Shown here: in pieces, positions 51,189 to 59,454 of the stretch | How the letters are laid out: each line of letters begins with the position of its first letter | Numbering within the stretch: the first letter of the stretch is position 1 | Origin: Limosilactobacillus reuteri | GTDB lineage: Bacteria > Bacillota > Bacilli > Lactobacillales > Lactobacillaceae | Assembly: GCF_013694365.1 (NCBI RefSeq) | Contig: NZ_CP059275.1 | Coordinates: forward strand, 496,001 to 560,000 | DNA: 64,000 nt | Direction: 5' to 3' | Position numbers and translations under genes: made by a program | The notes under the pieces: generated by a model | Told to the model about the DNA's origin: nothing | Seen by the model: only the letters and a program-made list of their open reading frames with translations | The model's database searches: none

Positions 51189-51413
51189 GTGTCAAAGAAA
51201 GATAAAAAAGTAGAAGTCAGCGTTAAAGATATTGAACGTCGTAATCAACCGGTTCAACAAATTTTTATTGGAGACCGATTGATTGGTGAAGTTGTAACCG
51301 ATAATGAACGTTTCAAAGCAATGCTGATAAGTGACCAGAGCGAATTTTATGTTCGTTCTCAAGAAGAGGGATTAGAAATAGTCCTTCAACAATATCATCT
51401 TCACCAGCATTAG
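51189..51413 (+). CDS. DUF2969 family protein
   Basis: 74 residues, GTG start, basic then beta-rich (QIFIGDRLIGEVVTDNERFKAML). Lactobacillales proteins of this type lie between yidD and rodA. No biochemical role is known. It has no membrane segment. Confidence 0.8.
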   Translation: MSKKDKKVEVSVKDIERRNQPVQQIFIGDRLIGEVVTDNERFKAMLISDQSEFYVRSQEEGLEIVLQQYHLHQH

Positions 51414-52607
51414 ATGCAACGTTCGCAAAATGATGTAGAAAGTCGGATTGACTGGGGAATTATATTTTGTGTTCTTTTGTTAGCCTTGATTGGTCTTGCT
51501 TCAATCTATGTAGCGGCAGTTCATGATCGGCAGCAAACTAGTGTAGCACGACAGGTTATTACCCAGTTGGTTTGGTATGCGGTTGGAACAATCCTTATTA
51601 TTGTCATTATGCAATTTGATGCTGAACAATTATGGAAATTAGCACCAATTGTATACTGGCTAAGTGTATTTTTAATGTTCGCAATCCTAGTCTTTTATAG
51701 TCGAGCCTATTATGCTAGTACCGGGGCTAAGAGTTGGTTTGCAATTGGACCATTTACGTTTCAGCCTTCGGAAATAATGAAGCCTGCCTATATTTTAATG
51801 ATGGGGCGTGTTATTACGACTCATAATAACCGATATAGTGTGCATACTGTTGATTCAGATTGGCGATTAATTGGGACGATGTTCTTATGGCTATTACCAA
51901 TTTTAATTTCGCTGAAGTTTCAAAATGACTTTGGGACTGGGTTAGTATTCTTCGCTATTTTCTGTGGAATGGTCTTAGTTTCTGGAGTTACTTGGCGAAT
52001 TTTGGCGCCAGCAGCTACGATATTAGTTGTTGTTGGGGGCTCAGCCTTAGCGATGGTAACTAGTTCGGTTGGGCGACAAATACTTGAACATGTTGGGTTT
52101 CAAGCATACCAGTTTGATCGGGTTGATACCTGGCTTCATCCAGAACAGGATACAACTAACCAAGGGTATCAGTTATGGCAGAGTATTAAAGCGGTTGGTT
52201 CGGGTGGTATTACTGGAACTGGTTTTAATAACTCAAAGGTTTATGTTCCGGTTCGTGAATCAGATATGATTTTTTCCGTTATCGGTGAGAATTTTGGGTT
52301 CATTGGTGGGGTTTTATTAATCCTTATCTACTTGTTACTGATCTACTTAATGATTCGAGTAACATTCGATACCAAGAACGAATTCTATGCTTATATCTCA
52401 ACCGGAGTTATCATGATGATTTTATTCCACGTTTTTGAAAATATTGGAATGAACATCGGTCTATTACCATTAACAGGTATTCCGCTTCCATTTATTAGTG
52501 CTGGGGGATCCTCATTAATTGGTAACTTGATTGGGATTGGAATGGTAATGTCGATGCGTTACCATCATCATTCTTATATGTTTAGCAGTAATCGTGAATT
52601 TAGATAG
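51414..52607 (+). CDS. rodA: Rod-shape peptidoglycan polymerase RodA (SEDS)
   Basis: 397 residues, about ten helices. SEDS motifs include the external loop with GITGTGFNNSKVYVPVRESDMIF and the C-terminal GLLPLTGIPLPFISAGGSSL. TFQPSEIMKPAYIL is the helix-4 region. RodA polymerises glycan from lipid II during elongation with a class B PBP, guided by MreB. A second SEDS protein (ftsW) is at 62488. Confidence 0.95.
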   Translation: MQRSQNDVESRIDWGIIFCVLLLALIGLASIYVAAVHDRQQTSVARQVITQLVWYAVGTILIIVIMQFDAEQLWKLAPIVYWLSVFLMFAILVFYSRAYYASTGAKSWFAIGPFTFQPSEIMKPAYILMMGRVITTHNNRYSVHTVDSDWRLIGTMFLWLLPILISLKFQNDFGTGLVFFAIFCGMVLVSGVTWRILAPAATILVVVGGSALAMVTSSVGRQILEHVGFQAYQFDRVDTWLHPEQDTTNQGYQLWQSIKAVGSGGITGTGFNNSKVYVPVRESDMIFSVIGENFGFIGGVLLILIYLLLIYLMIRVTFDTKNEFYAYISTGVIMMILFHVFENIGMNIGLLPLTGIPLPFISAGGSSLIGNLIGIGMVMSMRYHHHSYMFSSNREFR

Positions 52608-52901
52608 ATGGCAAAAGATTATTTTTGGGTAAAAGAGCAAGCAGATGGTACTAAGCGTGTCGGCTTAAACGATGAAGGCCGTGATGAGTTAGGAGAAGTA
52701 AGTTTCATCGATGTACCAGCAGTAGGGACAACTTTGAAACAAGCTGACAAATTTATTGCAGTTGAAGCAGAAAAAGCAGTTACCGATGTGGATAGTCCCA
52801 TTGATGGTAAGATTACCAAAATAAATGAAGCTATTATTGATGATCCGGCTGGATTAAATTCAAGCGATATGGAAAAAAACTGGATTGTTGAAGTTAAATA
52901 A
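52608..52901 (+). CDS. gcvH: GcvH-like lipoyl carrier protein
   Basis: 97 residues, shorter than classical GcvH (about 125-130). The lipoylation site is K56 in AVEAEKAVTDVDSPIDG, and the surrounding beta-hammerhead is recognisable. No other glycine-cleavage gene is near, and lactobacilli generally lack that system. A stand-alone GcvH-like protein is therefore more likely to be a lipoate relay or part of another redox function. The role is inferred. Confidence 0.85.
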   Translation: MAKDYFWVKEQADGTKRVGLNDEGRDELGEVSFIDVPAVGTTLKQADKFIAVEAEKAVTDVDSPIDGKITKINEAIIDDPAGLNSSDMEKNWIVEVK

Positions 52902-54038
52902 ATGACCAAAAAATTACACATCGCTTTATTATTTGGTGGTAACTCCTCTGAACATGATGTGTCAAAGCGATCAGCACATAATATCTATGATGCTCTTGAT
53001 AAGGAAAAATATGATGTAAGTCTTTTTATGTTTACAAAGGATGGAATTCTATTAGGCAATGAGGATTCTCAAAAGATCTTTGATGGTGAACCTGAAGACC
53101 AAGTGGTAGCAGAAGCATATCAAAAGATGGATATGAGTAGTCCATTAGCACCAATTATGGCCTTAAACGAACAAAAGGAAATTGATTTCTTCTTCCCTGT
53201 TATCCATGGTAATTTAGGTGAAGATGGTACAATTCAAGGCCTCTTTAAGCTCCTTAATAAGCCATACGTTGGTTCAAATATTGCAGCTAGTGCGATGTCT
53301 TTTGACAAGGATCTTACTAAGAAGATTATTAGTCAAGCTGGTATTCGCAACACCCCTTATGTAGTAGTTACGCCAGAAAACCGGGCTGATTATTCATGGA
53401 GCCGGATTGAAGAAAAATTAGGTAATCTCACTTTTGTAAAGCCAGCTAAGCAAGGTTCCTCCGTTGGAATTCATCGAGTTACTAACGCTGAAGAATATGA
53501 AAAAGCGTTAGATGATGCTTTTAAGTATGATTACAAGATCTTAGTAGAACAGGGGATCGCTAATCCTCAAGAAATTGAGATTTCAATCTTAGGAAATGAA
53601 CATCCAATTGCCTCTAAGTTAGGAGCTGTTCGTGTACCTAAGGACGATCCATTCTATGATTACGAAAATAAGTTTGTGGATGCCAGCGGGGTTGTTTTTG
53701 AACTTCCTGTTAAATTACCACAATACTTAGTTGATGAAATTACAGATATGGCTTTGAAAGCATACAAGGCATTAGGAATGAAGGGAATGGCTCGGATTGA
53801 CTTTTTAGTTGACAGCAATAATGTCCCTTATCTTGGTGAACCAAATACATTACCAGGATTTACTAACATTAGTCTGTACCCTCAAATGTGGGAAGTTTCT
53901 GGTATTTCATATACTGACTTGATTGATCGGTTAATTCAATTAGGATTACAAGAATTTGAACGAAACAGCAAGATTAAATACGACTTCCGTAAGCTTGGTA
54001 CTGAACGTGTTGGTCAAAAGAAATATAACGAAGACTAA
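52902..54038 (+). CDS. ddl: D-alanine--D-alanine/D-lactate ligase, F-type
   Basis: 378 residues of the ATP-grasp fold. FGGNSSEHDVSKRSAHNI is the start, KPAKQGSSVGIHRV the ATP loop and EPNTLPGFTNIS the metal site. In the omega loop, where most Ddl enzymes have tyrosine (AKY in E. coli DdlB), this has NKF with F258. From studies of Leuconostoc and vancomycin-resistant lactobacilli, Phe at this position goes with D-Ala-D-Lac synthesis and intrinsic vancomycin resistance. Confidence 0.95.
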   Translation: MTKKLHIALLFGGNSSEHDVSKRSAHNIYDALDKEKYDVSLFMFTKDGILLGNEDSQKIFDGEPEDQVVAEAYQKMDMSSPLAPIMALNEQKEIDFFFPVIHGNLGEDGTIQGLFKLLNKPYVGSNIAASAMSFDKDLTKKIISQAGIRNTPYVVVTPENRADYSWSRIEEKLGNLTFVKPAKQGSSVGIHRVTNAEEYEKALDDAFKYDYKILVEQGIANPQEIEISILGNEHPIASKLGAVRVPKDDPFYDYENKFVDASGVVFELPVKLPQYLVDEITDMALKAYKALGMKGMARIDFLVDSNNVPYLGEPNTLPGFTNISLYPQMWEVSGISYTDLIDRLIQLGLQEFERNSKIKYDFRKLGTERVGQKKYNED

Positions 54039-54884
54039 ATGAGACTCCGAGGAGACGTATTAAAACAAATTCGTCGCAAGCGTGGATTGTCCCAAACGGC
54101 TTTAGCTGAAGGGATTTGTACTCAAGCGACAATCAGCCTAATGGAAAAACAAAATCGCTTACCCAAAATGGATATTTTAACGGCAATATGTGAACGCTTA
54201 AATATTTCTTCTGATCGAATTGTCGAAAATGAAGTTAGTGGAATTAATGAAACATTCAACCAAATCGTTGATAATTTGATTTCACGCAATTTTGAAGATG
54301 CTTCAGCGCTTTTGAAGAAGGTTCATGTAAAAAATCTAGAAAGTGATTTTGATAAACAACGTTACTACTATCTAGTAGGAATGGTTCAAGTTGAAAGTAA
54401 TCAAATTGATGAAGCCATTTTTAATTTTGAACTTGTTTTAACTCAATTTGCTACTACTAGTGCTAATATTTATTTAGCTATGACAACTGCAGGAATGGCG
54501 CTTGCTTACTTAAAACGTGGTGATAAAGAACGGGCAGCACGGTTAACTAACCGGTCTGTAAAACTGATTGATAATAAAAAATTGATTGGGAGCCTTTATC
54601 AATGGGCATCAATTGATTGTCAAATTGCAGAATTATATCTGCAACTTGAAGACCCTGATAACGCTATTGAAGTTGCTAATAAGGGAATTGAACTTTGTCG
54701 GGAACATGATTCATTATTCTTATTAGATGAACTATATCTTTGTATAGGTCGTAGCTACATCCTAAAGAACGACAAGGAAGAAGCTAAAAAGGCTTTAAAG
54801 ATTGCTGAAAGTCTTAGCATTGCTCGTAATGGATCAGTAGCAGAAGATACAATTCTATTAGAGTTAAAGAATTTAGAAATTTAA
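54039..54884 (+). CDS. XRE HTH regulator with TPR domain
   Basis: 281 residues. An N-terminal helix-turn-helix (about 6-61, RRKRGLSQTALAEGICTQATIS) is followed by about five TPR-like helix pairs (about 70-281). This layout matches RRNPP-type regulators (Rgg, PlcR and relatives) that often bind signalling peptides. No adjacent peptide gene is visible, but small ORFs in intergenic DNA would have been lost. Whether it senses a peptide is therefore open. Confidence 0.85.
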   Translation: MRLRGDVLKQIRRKRGLSQTALAEGICTQATISLMEKQNRLPKMDILTAICERLNISSDRIVENEVSGINETFNQIVDNLISRNFEDASALLKKVHVKNLESDFDKQRYYYLVGMVQVESNQIDEAIFNFELVLTQFATTSANIYLAMTTAGMALAYLKRGDKERAARLTNRSVKLIDNKKLIGSLYQWASIDCQIAELYLQLEDPDNAIEVANKGIELCREHDSLFLLDELYLCIGRSYILKNDKEEAKKALKIAESLSIARNGSVAEDTILLELKNLEI

Positions 54885-54905
54885 GTCCCGAAATGTCAAT
54901 TTAAG
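54885..54905 (+). other. Possible IS30-type terminal inverted repeat end
   Basis: The 21 bases GTCCCGAAATGTCAATTTAAG directly precede (on the minus strand, follow) the stop of the transposase fragment. Their position and composition suit the end of an IS30-family element. The mirrored copy on the right lacks this sequence. Confidence 0.45.
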
Positions 54906-55292
54906 TTAGAAAAAAAGTAGTTGCTCATCAGTGACATACTTCATGAATACCTCGTAAGGTGTTTGATAGCCCAATGACTTGCGAGGAATGTTGTTCCGGT
55001 AACTCATTATTTGAGCAACCTCTTCATCAGCTAGGTGGCGGAGATCGCGGCCTTTGTGGAGCCCATCGCGCCGCAGAAGGCCGTTGTTGTTCTCGTTTAA
55101 CCCCCGTTGGTTAGGTGCCCCCACCTCGGCAAAGTAGGTCTGGAGGTCAAATTGGTTGGCAATTACTCGCCAGTCAGCGAACTCCTTCCCATTGTCGAAG
55201 GTAATCGACTTGAAGAAGTGGGGTGGAAACTTTGCCAACCATTCCTGTAAGTGCTGGATCACACTGGTGGCCGTCTTACTATGGACGTTAAG
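54906..55292 (-). pseudogene. IS30-family transposase C-terminal fragment, minus-strand copy
   Basis: Reading the minus strand from 55292 to 54906 gives 128 in-frame residues and a stop. It covers the C-terminal part of an IS30-type DDE transposase: ITFDNGKEFADW carries the second Asp, GAPNQRGLNENNNGLLRRDG the catalytic Glu, and NIPRKSLGYQTPYEVF the conserved end. The N-terminal HTH and first Asp are missing. It is identical to the plus copy that follows, so the two make one palindrome. Confidence 0.9.
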
Positions 55293-55679
55293 CTTAACGT
55301 CCATAGTAAGACGGCCACCAGTGTGATCCAGCACTTACAGGAATGGTTGGCAAAGTTTCCACCCCACTTCTTCAAGTCGATTACCTTCGACAATGGGAAG
55401 GAGTTCGCTGACTGGCGAGTAATTGCCAACCAATTTGACCTCCAGACCTACTTTGCCGAGGTGGGGGCACCTAACCAACGGGGGTTAAACGAGAACAACA
55501 ACGGCCTTCTGCGGCGCGATGGGCTCCACAAAGGCCGCGATCTCCGCCACCTAGCTGATGAAGAGGTTGCTCAAATAATGAGTTACCGGAACAACATTCC
55601 TCGCAAGTCATTGGGCTATCAAACACCTTACGAGGTATTCATGAAGTATGTCACTGATGAGCAACTACTTTTTTTCTAA
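55293..55679 (+). pseudogene. IS30-family transposase C-terminal fragment, plus-strand copy
   Basis: Exact reverse complement of 54906-55292: 128 in-frame residues ending in TAA at 55677-55679. The first codons (LNVHSKTATSVIQHLQEW) fall inside the DDE domain. An ATG at 55251 on this strand only exists because the opposite copy supplies it. The fragment has no start of its own and cannot make an active transposase. Confidence 0.9.
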
Positions 55680-55700
55680 ATTAGTCGATTGGCGACTAAT
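55680..55700 (+). terminator. Hairpin, possible terminator
   Basis: Stem ATTAGTCG / CGACTAAT with loop ATTGG, followed by TTTATAAATAA. Eight pairs and a moderate T tail make it a weak intrinsic terminator candidate. It lies directly after the transposase fragment stop. Confidence 0.5.
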
Positions 55701-55713
55701 TTTATAAATAATT

Positions 55714-55766
55714 TAAAATCCGGACTACGATTTTTGAATCGATCAAAAATCATAGTCCGGATTTTA
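55714..55766. terminator. Long hairpin, probable bidirectional terminator
   Basis: A 53-base inverted repeat: outer stem of 14 pairs (TAAAATCCGGACTA with its complement), one C/A mismatch, inner stem of 9 pairs (GATTTTTGA / TCAAAAATC) and loop ATCGA. On the minus strand it is followed by TTTAAATTATTT, on the plus strand by CTGTT after TTTTA. If holA is on the minus strand in the chromosome, this would terminate its operon. Confidence 0.65.
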
Positions 55767-55806
55767 CTGTTAGAGAACCAAGAATTAATAGTTAATTCCC
55801 AGTCTC
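55767..55806 (+). other. Non-coding remainder before holA
   Basis: Forty bases with no gene. They contain a rough inverted repeat (AGAGAACCAAGAATTAA against TTAATTCCCAGTCTCT). They differ from the bases preceding the same TTG inside comEC, so they are not the native upstream region of holA. Confidence 0.5.
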
Positions 55807-56838
55807 TTGGACATTGCCCAATTATCTACACAATTAAAAACTAAAACCCCAGCAATGGTATATTTAATTTTAGGGAAACAACAGGTCCTTCAACAGCAGG
55901 CAATTGATGCCTTTATAAGCCTTATTCCAGAGAATGAACAGGTTATGAATGTTGGTCGATATGATATGGAAGCCACACCATTGGCAGTTGCTTTGGATGA
56001 TGCGATGGCGACTCCATTTTTTGGTGAACGACGATTAGTTATTATCAATAAACCGTTCTTCTTAACTGGTGAGAAAAGACATTCGAAAGTTGAACATGAT
56101 TTGGATAGCTTAAAAAAGTATCTTGAACACCCTGAACCGTCTACAATTTTAGTTTTTGCGGCCCCTTATGAAAAGCTTGATGGACGAAAAGGGATTGTAA
56201 AGCAATTAAAGAAGACAGCAGTTTTAGTTGATGCTAGTCCACTTGATGAACGAGCAGCTCGTCAAAGAGTGAGAACTCAATTATCAACTGCTGGTTTTGA
56301 AATATCAGAAGCTGCTTTGGATGAGTTGGTTCAACGGACTAATGCGGATTATGGGATGATGGATGCAAGCTTAACTAAATTAAAGATTTTGGCTTACCAT
56401 GAAAAAAAGATTGATCAAAACATGGTAGCCGCTCTAGTTCCGCAATCATTAGATGAAAATGTATTTGATTTAGTCACTGCGGTTCTTAAGCATAATCAAA
56501 TAAAGGCCTTAGATCTCTATCAACAGCTATTAGCGGGCCAGCAACCGCCGTTAAGGATTAATGCAGTGCTAGTAGGGCAGTTTCGGCTGTTGATTCAAAT
56601 AAAAGTATTAAGTAAACGCGGCCTTACGCAAGGGAGTCTAGCGAGTCAGCTTAATGTCCATCCTTATCGGATTAAATTGGGATTAAAAACTGCGCGTGAT
56701 TTCTCAATGCAGGCGTTAGAAAACGCCTATTTGGGATTAATTCGTATTGAACAATCGTTAAAAACGACACAACGCGATCCTTCACTTTTGTTTCAGTTAT
56801 TTATGTTACAGTATTCTCAGCAGAGCAAAGGAGCATGA
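55807..56838 (+). CDS. holA: DNA polymerase III subunit delta
   Basis: 343 residues, TTG start. An N-terminal AAA+-like domain without a P-loop (about 1-140, AMVYLILGKQQVLQQQAIDAF) is followed by helical lid and collar domains (TNADYGMMDASLTKLKIL, LDENVFDLVTAVL). It loads the sliding clamp with HolB and DnaX. Its first 31 bases are repeated as the last 31 bases of comEC, proving that comEC precedes and overlaps holA natively, the reverse of the order shown here. Confidence 0.94.
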   Translation: MDIAQLSTQLKTKTPAMVYLILGKQQVLQQQAIDAFISLIPENEQVMNVGRYDMEATPLAVALDDAMATPFFGERRLVIINKPFFLTGEKRHSKVEHDLDSLKKYLEHPEPSTILVFAAPYEKLDGRKGIVKQLKKTAVLVDASPLDERAARQRVRTQLSTAGFEISEAALDELVQRTNADYGMMDASLTKLKILAYHEKKIDQNMVAALVPQSLDENVFDLVTAVLKHNQIKALDLYQQLLAGQQPPLRINAVLVGQFRLLIQIKVLSKRGLTQGSLASQLNVHPYRIKLGLKTARDFSMQALENAYLGLIRIEQSLKTTQRDPSLLFQLFMLQYSQQSKGA

Positions 56839-58968
56839 GTGCTGATATGTTTATTGATGGCGATTTTATGTTACAGTTTACAAAAAAATTGGACAACTAT
56901 TACGGCGAATAAGCAAATGGAAGTTACTCAAAAAATATTAGTTTACCCTGATGAATTAAAATTCAATGGAAATTTTATGACAGGAACTGCAATCGACATT
57001 CAAACTGGACAACGTGAAGCAATAATGATGTCGTTTAAGTCACCCCAGATGCTAAAAAATATTGATAAGCTTACAACACCCTCGATATGGCTTATTAATG
57101 GGCAATTAAAACCGATTATTCCCCGTACAAATGAAAATCAATTTGATAATTTGACTTATAATCACCATCGCCGGATCTGTAATCAAGTTCAAATTAACCG
57201 GGTAGAGCAAATGGTTAGGCAAAAAAGAGGAATAGTTGGCTGGTGTCATACATTAAGAAAGCGAATCGGCCTCTACTTTGAAACTTTACCGCCTCCTCTT
57301 AGTACGTATTGCCAACAATTAATAATTGGTAGCAGTAATGAGGATTCGGCTGAATTAATGGTAAGTATTAAAAGGCTTGGTCTGCTTCATCTTTTTTGCA
57401 TTTCAGGAATGCATATCGTGCTTTTCACTGATTTATTACGGCGGCTGTTAGTTCATTTATGGTGGCGTAAAGAATCAATTGATTTATTTTTAATTATCAT
57501 TTTACCGTTTTATCTTCTCGTTGGTGGTGGAGCAACAAGCTTGATAAGAGCAACCATTATGGCTGAGCTTGGTCTTCTTCATCGATATTTAAATTTGGAC
57601 AGTCTTGATGGATGGGCACTGAGCTTATTAATTGGATTAGTTATTGATCCGTTGCTATTGCTTACATTAGGCGGTCAATTAAGCTATTTGCTTTCTTTTA
57701 TTCTTCAAGTTCTTCCAGAATCAGTACGTGGTTTTAAGCAGTCTTTATTATTGAATTTAATTAGTTTGCCTTCGTTATTGAGTTATGTATATGAGGTTCA
57801 TCTTCTGAGTTTTGGGGTTAGTTATTTAATAATTCCGCTATTTTCGACAGTTGTTTTTCCAGCGGTCTTGGTTGGGGCACTTAGTTTTAAGCTTTTTGAA
57901 CCACTCGCGTATCTAATTAATGCTGGTTTAAAATGTTTTCAATATATTTTAAATTGGTTATCTGATTTTCCAGGAATGATTCATTTTGGGAAGCCACCGT
58001 TAATTTTGGCCCTTCTATTATTTGCGGCATCTTTATTTGTTATTTCTCAAGAGACATCTTTAAAATCATGGAAGATATTAGCCTTATTGTATGTAATTAC
58101 TGGAGGGATAATTCATTTTCCACTTAATGGCGAAGTTACCTTTGTTGATATTGGACAGGGGGACTCGATAATTATTAGAGAACCTTTTAATCGACGGGTA
58201 ACAATGATTGATACAGGAGGCAAATTAAATTTTAAAAAGCCGGATTGGGCGACTTCAAAGCATTCTCAAGATGATGCCCAACGAATAACCATTAATTATT
58301 TGAAAAGTAAAGGCATCAGGCAAATTGATAATATTTGTTTAACTCACCATGATGCAGATCATATCGGCTATTTAACAACGATTTTGGATAATATAGCAGT
58401 GAAAAGACTGATTGTCCCAGCGGGGATGGAAAGACAACCAGCACTTCTTAATAAAGTAAGGACTGCTGAAAAGTCATCGCCAATGATAATTCCGGTGACT
58501 GATAATGTTAAGTTGTCATCATTTCCATTGCAAATTCTACATCCTTTTGTTCCGGGTGAAGGGAAAAATGAAGATTCTTTAGTGTTAGCTGGGAAATTTG
58601 GTGGGAAAAGATTCCTTTTTACTGGGGATTTGGACCAGGAAAATGAAGAAAAAGTTATTCAAAAGTATCCGCAACTAAAGTCAGATATCTTAAAAGCTGG
58701 TCATCATGGCAGTAAAACTGCTAGTAGTTATTTATTTTTGCAGACAGTTGCTCCTAAGTATGCGATAATTTCAGCTGGACGATTTAATAGGTATCGCCAT
58801 CCTGATGAAATAACAATAAAAAATTTTCAAAGATTAAATATTAATTACTTATCAACGCAGCAATTTGGAATGATACAATATGTATACCATGGTCGAAATG
58901 GAAAAATAAAAACAACATTGAGGGGAGATGAGACAAGTTGGACATTGCCCAATTATCTACACAATTAA
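56839..58968 (+). CDS. comEC: DNA internalisation channel ComEC
   Basis: 709 residues, GTG start. An N-terminal helix and extracellular OB-like region are followed by the competence domain of about ten helices (HLFCISGMHIVLFTDLLRRL is its signature). The C-terminal metallo-beta-lactamase domain has HxDxDH at 503-508 (THHDADHIG) and KAGHHGSKTASS. It moves single-stranded DNA through the membrane; the MBL domain may degrade one strand. Length and motifs suggest it is intact. Native order is comEA-comEB-comEC. Confidence 0.93.
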   Translation: MLICLLMAILCYSLQKNWTTITANKQMEVTQKILVYPDELKFNGNFMTGTAIDIQTGQREAIMMSFKSPQMLKNIDKLTTPSIWLINGQLKPIIPRTNENQFDNLTYNHHRRICNQVQINRVEQMVRQKRGIVGWCHTLRKRIGLYFETLPPPLSTYCQQLIIGSSNEDSAELMVSIKRLGLLHLFCISGMHIVLFTDLLRRLLVHLWWRKESIDLFLIIILPFYLLVGGGATSLIRATIMAELGLLHRYLNLDSLDGWALSLLIGLVIDPLLLLTLGGQLSYLLSFILQVLPESVRGFKQSLLLNLISLPSLLSYVYEVHLLSFGVSYLIIPLFSTVVFPAVLVGALSFKLFEPLAYLINAGLKCFQYILNWLSDFPGMIHFGKPPLILALLLFAASLFVISQETSLKSWKILALLYVITGGIIHFPLNGEVTFVDIGQGDSIIIREPFNRRVTMIDTGGKLNFKKPDWATSKHSQDDAQRITINYLKSKGIRQIDNICLTHHDADHIGYLTTILDNIAVKRLIVPAGMERQPALLNKVRTAEKSSPMIIPVTDNVKLSSFPLQILHPFVPGEGKNEDSLVLAGKFGGKRFLFTGDLDQENEEKVIQKYPQLKSDILKAGHHGSKTASSYLFLQTVAPKYAIISAGRFNRYRHPDEITIKNFQRLNINYLSTQQFGMIQYVYHGRNGKIKTTLRGDETSWTLPNYLHN

Positions 58969-59454
58969 ATGAAACCGAGAATTGATTGGGACCAGTATTT
59001 TATGATTCAAGCAGCTTTATTGGCGTCGCGAAGTACCTGCAACCGCCTTTCAGTAGGTGCAGTTTTAGTTCGTGATAAGCGAATAATTGCCGGTGGGTAC
59101 AATGGATCAGTTGCTGGCGATGCACATTGTATTGATGAAGGCTGCTATTTACGTGATGGACATTGTGTACGAACTATTCATGCAGAAATGAATGCTCTTT
59201 TACAGTGTGCTAAGTTTGGTATTTCTGCTGATGGGGCAAGTATTTATGTAACAGATTTTCCTTGTTTACAATGTACCAAAAGTTTATTGCAGACTGGAAT
59301 TAAGGAGATAAATTATATTCGTAATTATCACAATGATGATTATGCAATGAAATTACTTAAACTAAAAAATGTTGCGCTTCATCAGATTAAATTAGATAGT
59401 GATATTTTAGAAGAGGTCGATCTGGACCAGTATATCAACCCAGATCAAAAATAG
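58969..59454 (+). CDS. comEB: dCMP deaminase family protein ComEB
   Basis: 161 residues. The zinc motif is H71-A-E73 (TIHAEMNALL) with PCLQC (C99, C102). Extra Cys/His at DAHCIDEGCYLRDGHC bind a second, structural zinc, as in dCMP deaminases. It converts dCMP to dUMP for dTTP supply. It lies in the com cluster but is dispensable for DNA uptake in Bacillus. Confidence 0.94.
   Translation: MKPRIDWDQYFMIQAALLASRSTCNRLSVGAVLVRDKRIIAGGYNGSVAGDAHCIDEGCYLRDGHCVRTIHAEMNALLQCAKFGISADGASIYVTDFPCLQCTKSLLQTGIKEINYIRNYHNDDYAMKLLKLKNVALHQIKLDSDILEEVDLDQYINPDQK

Larger units (their letters stand above)
54906..55679. repeat. Perfect 774-bp palindrome
   Basis: Two 387-bp arms meet with no spacer between 55292 and 55293 (centre ACGTTAAG/CTTAACGT). 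Identity ends exactly at the stop codons, not at the ends of an insertion sequence. Just outside, the left has G and the mirrored right has T. The exact coincidence with coding ends suggests that one partial gene was written twice in opposite orientations, or that two contig ends were joined. Confidence 0.9.
55807..58968 (+). repeat. 31-bp direct duplicate from comEC/holA overlap (55807-55837 = 58938-58968)
   Basis: The 31 bases that open holA (55807-55837) recur exactly as the last 31 bases of comEC (58938-58968). In the chromosome these would be one stretch where holA starts inside comEC. The duplication and reversed order are produced by listing the genes separately. Confidence 0.9.

Noticed and set aside
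55285..55300. HindIII-like site at the palindrome centre as a cloning join
   Set aside because: AAGCTT arises automatically when a sequence starting CTT is joined to its reverse complement ending AAG; not independent evidence of cloning.
54906..55679. A natural head-to-head IS30 dimer with the potential to form a giant cruciform
   Set aside because: Arms stop exactly at the stop codons and lack mirrored IS ends; both lack the N-terminal half. Extraction or assembly artefact explains this better.
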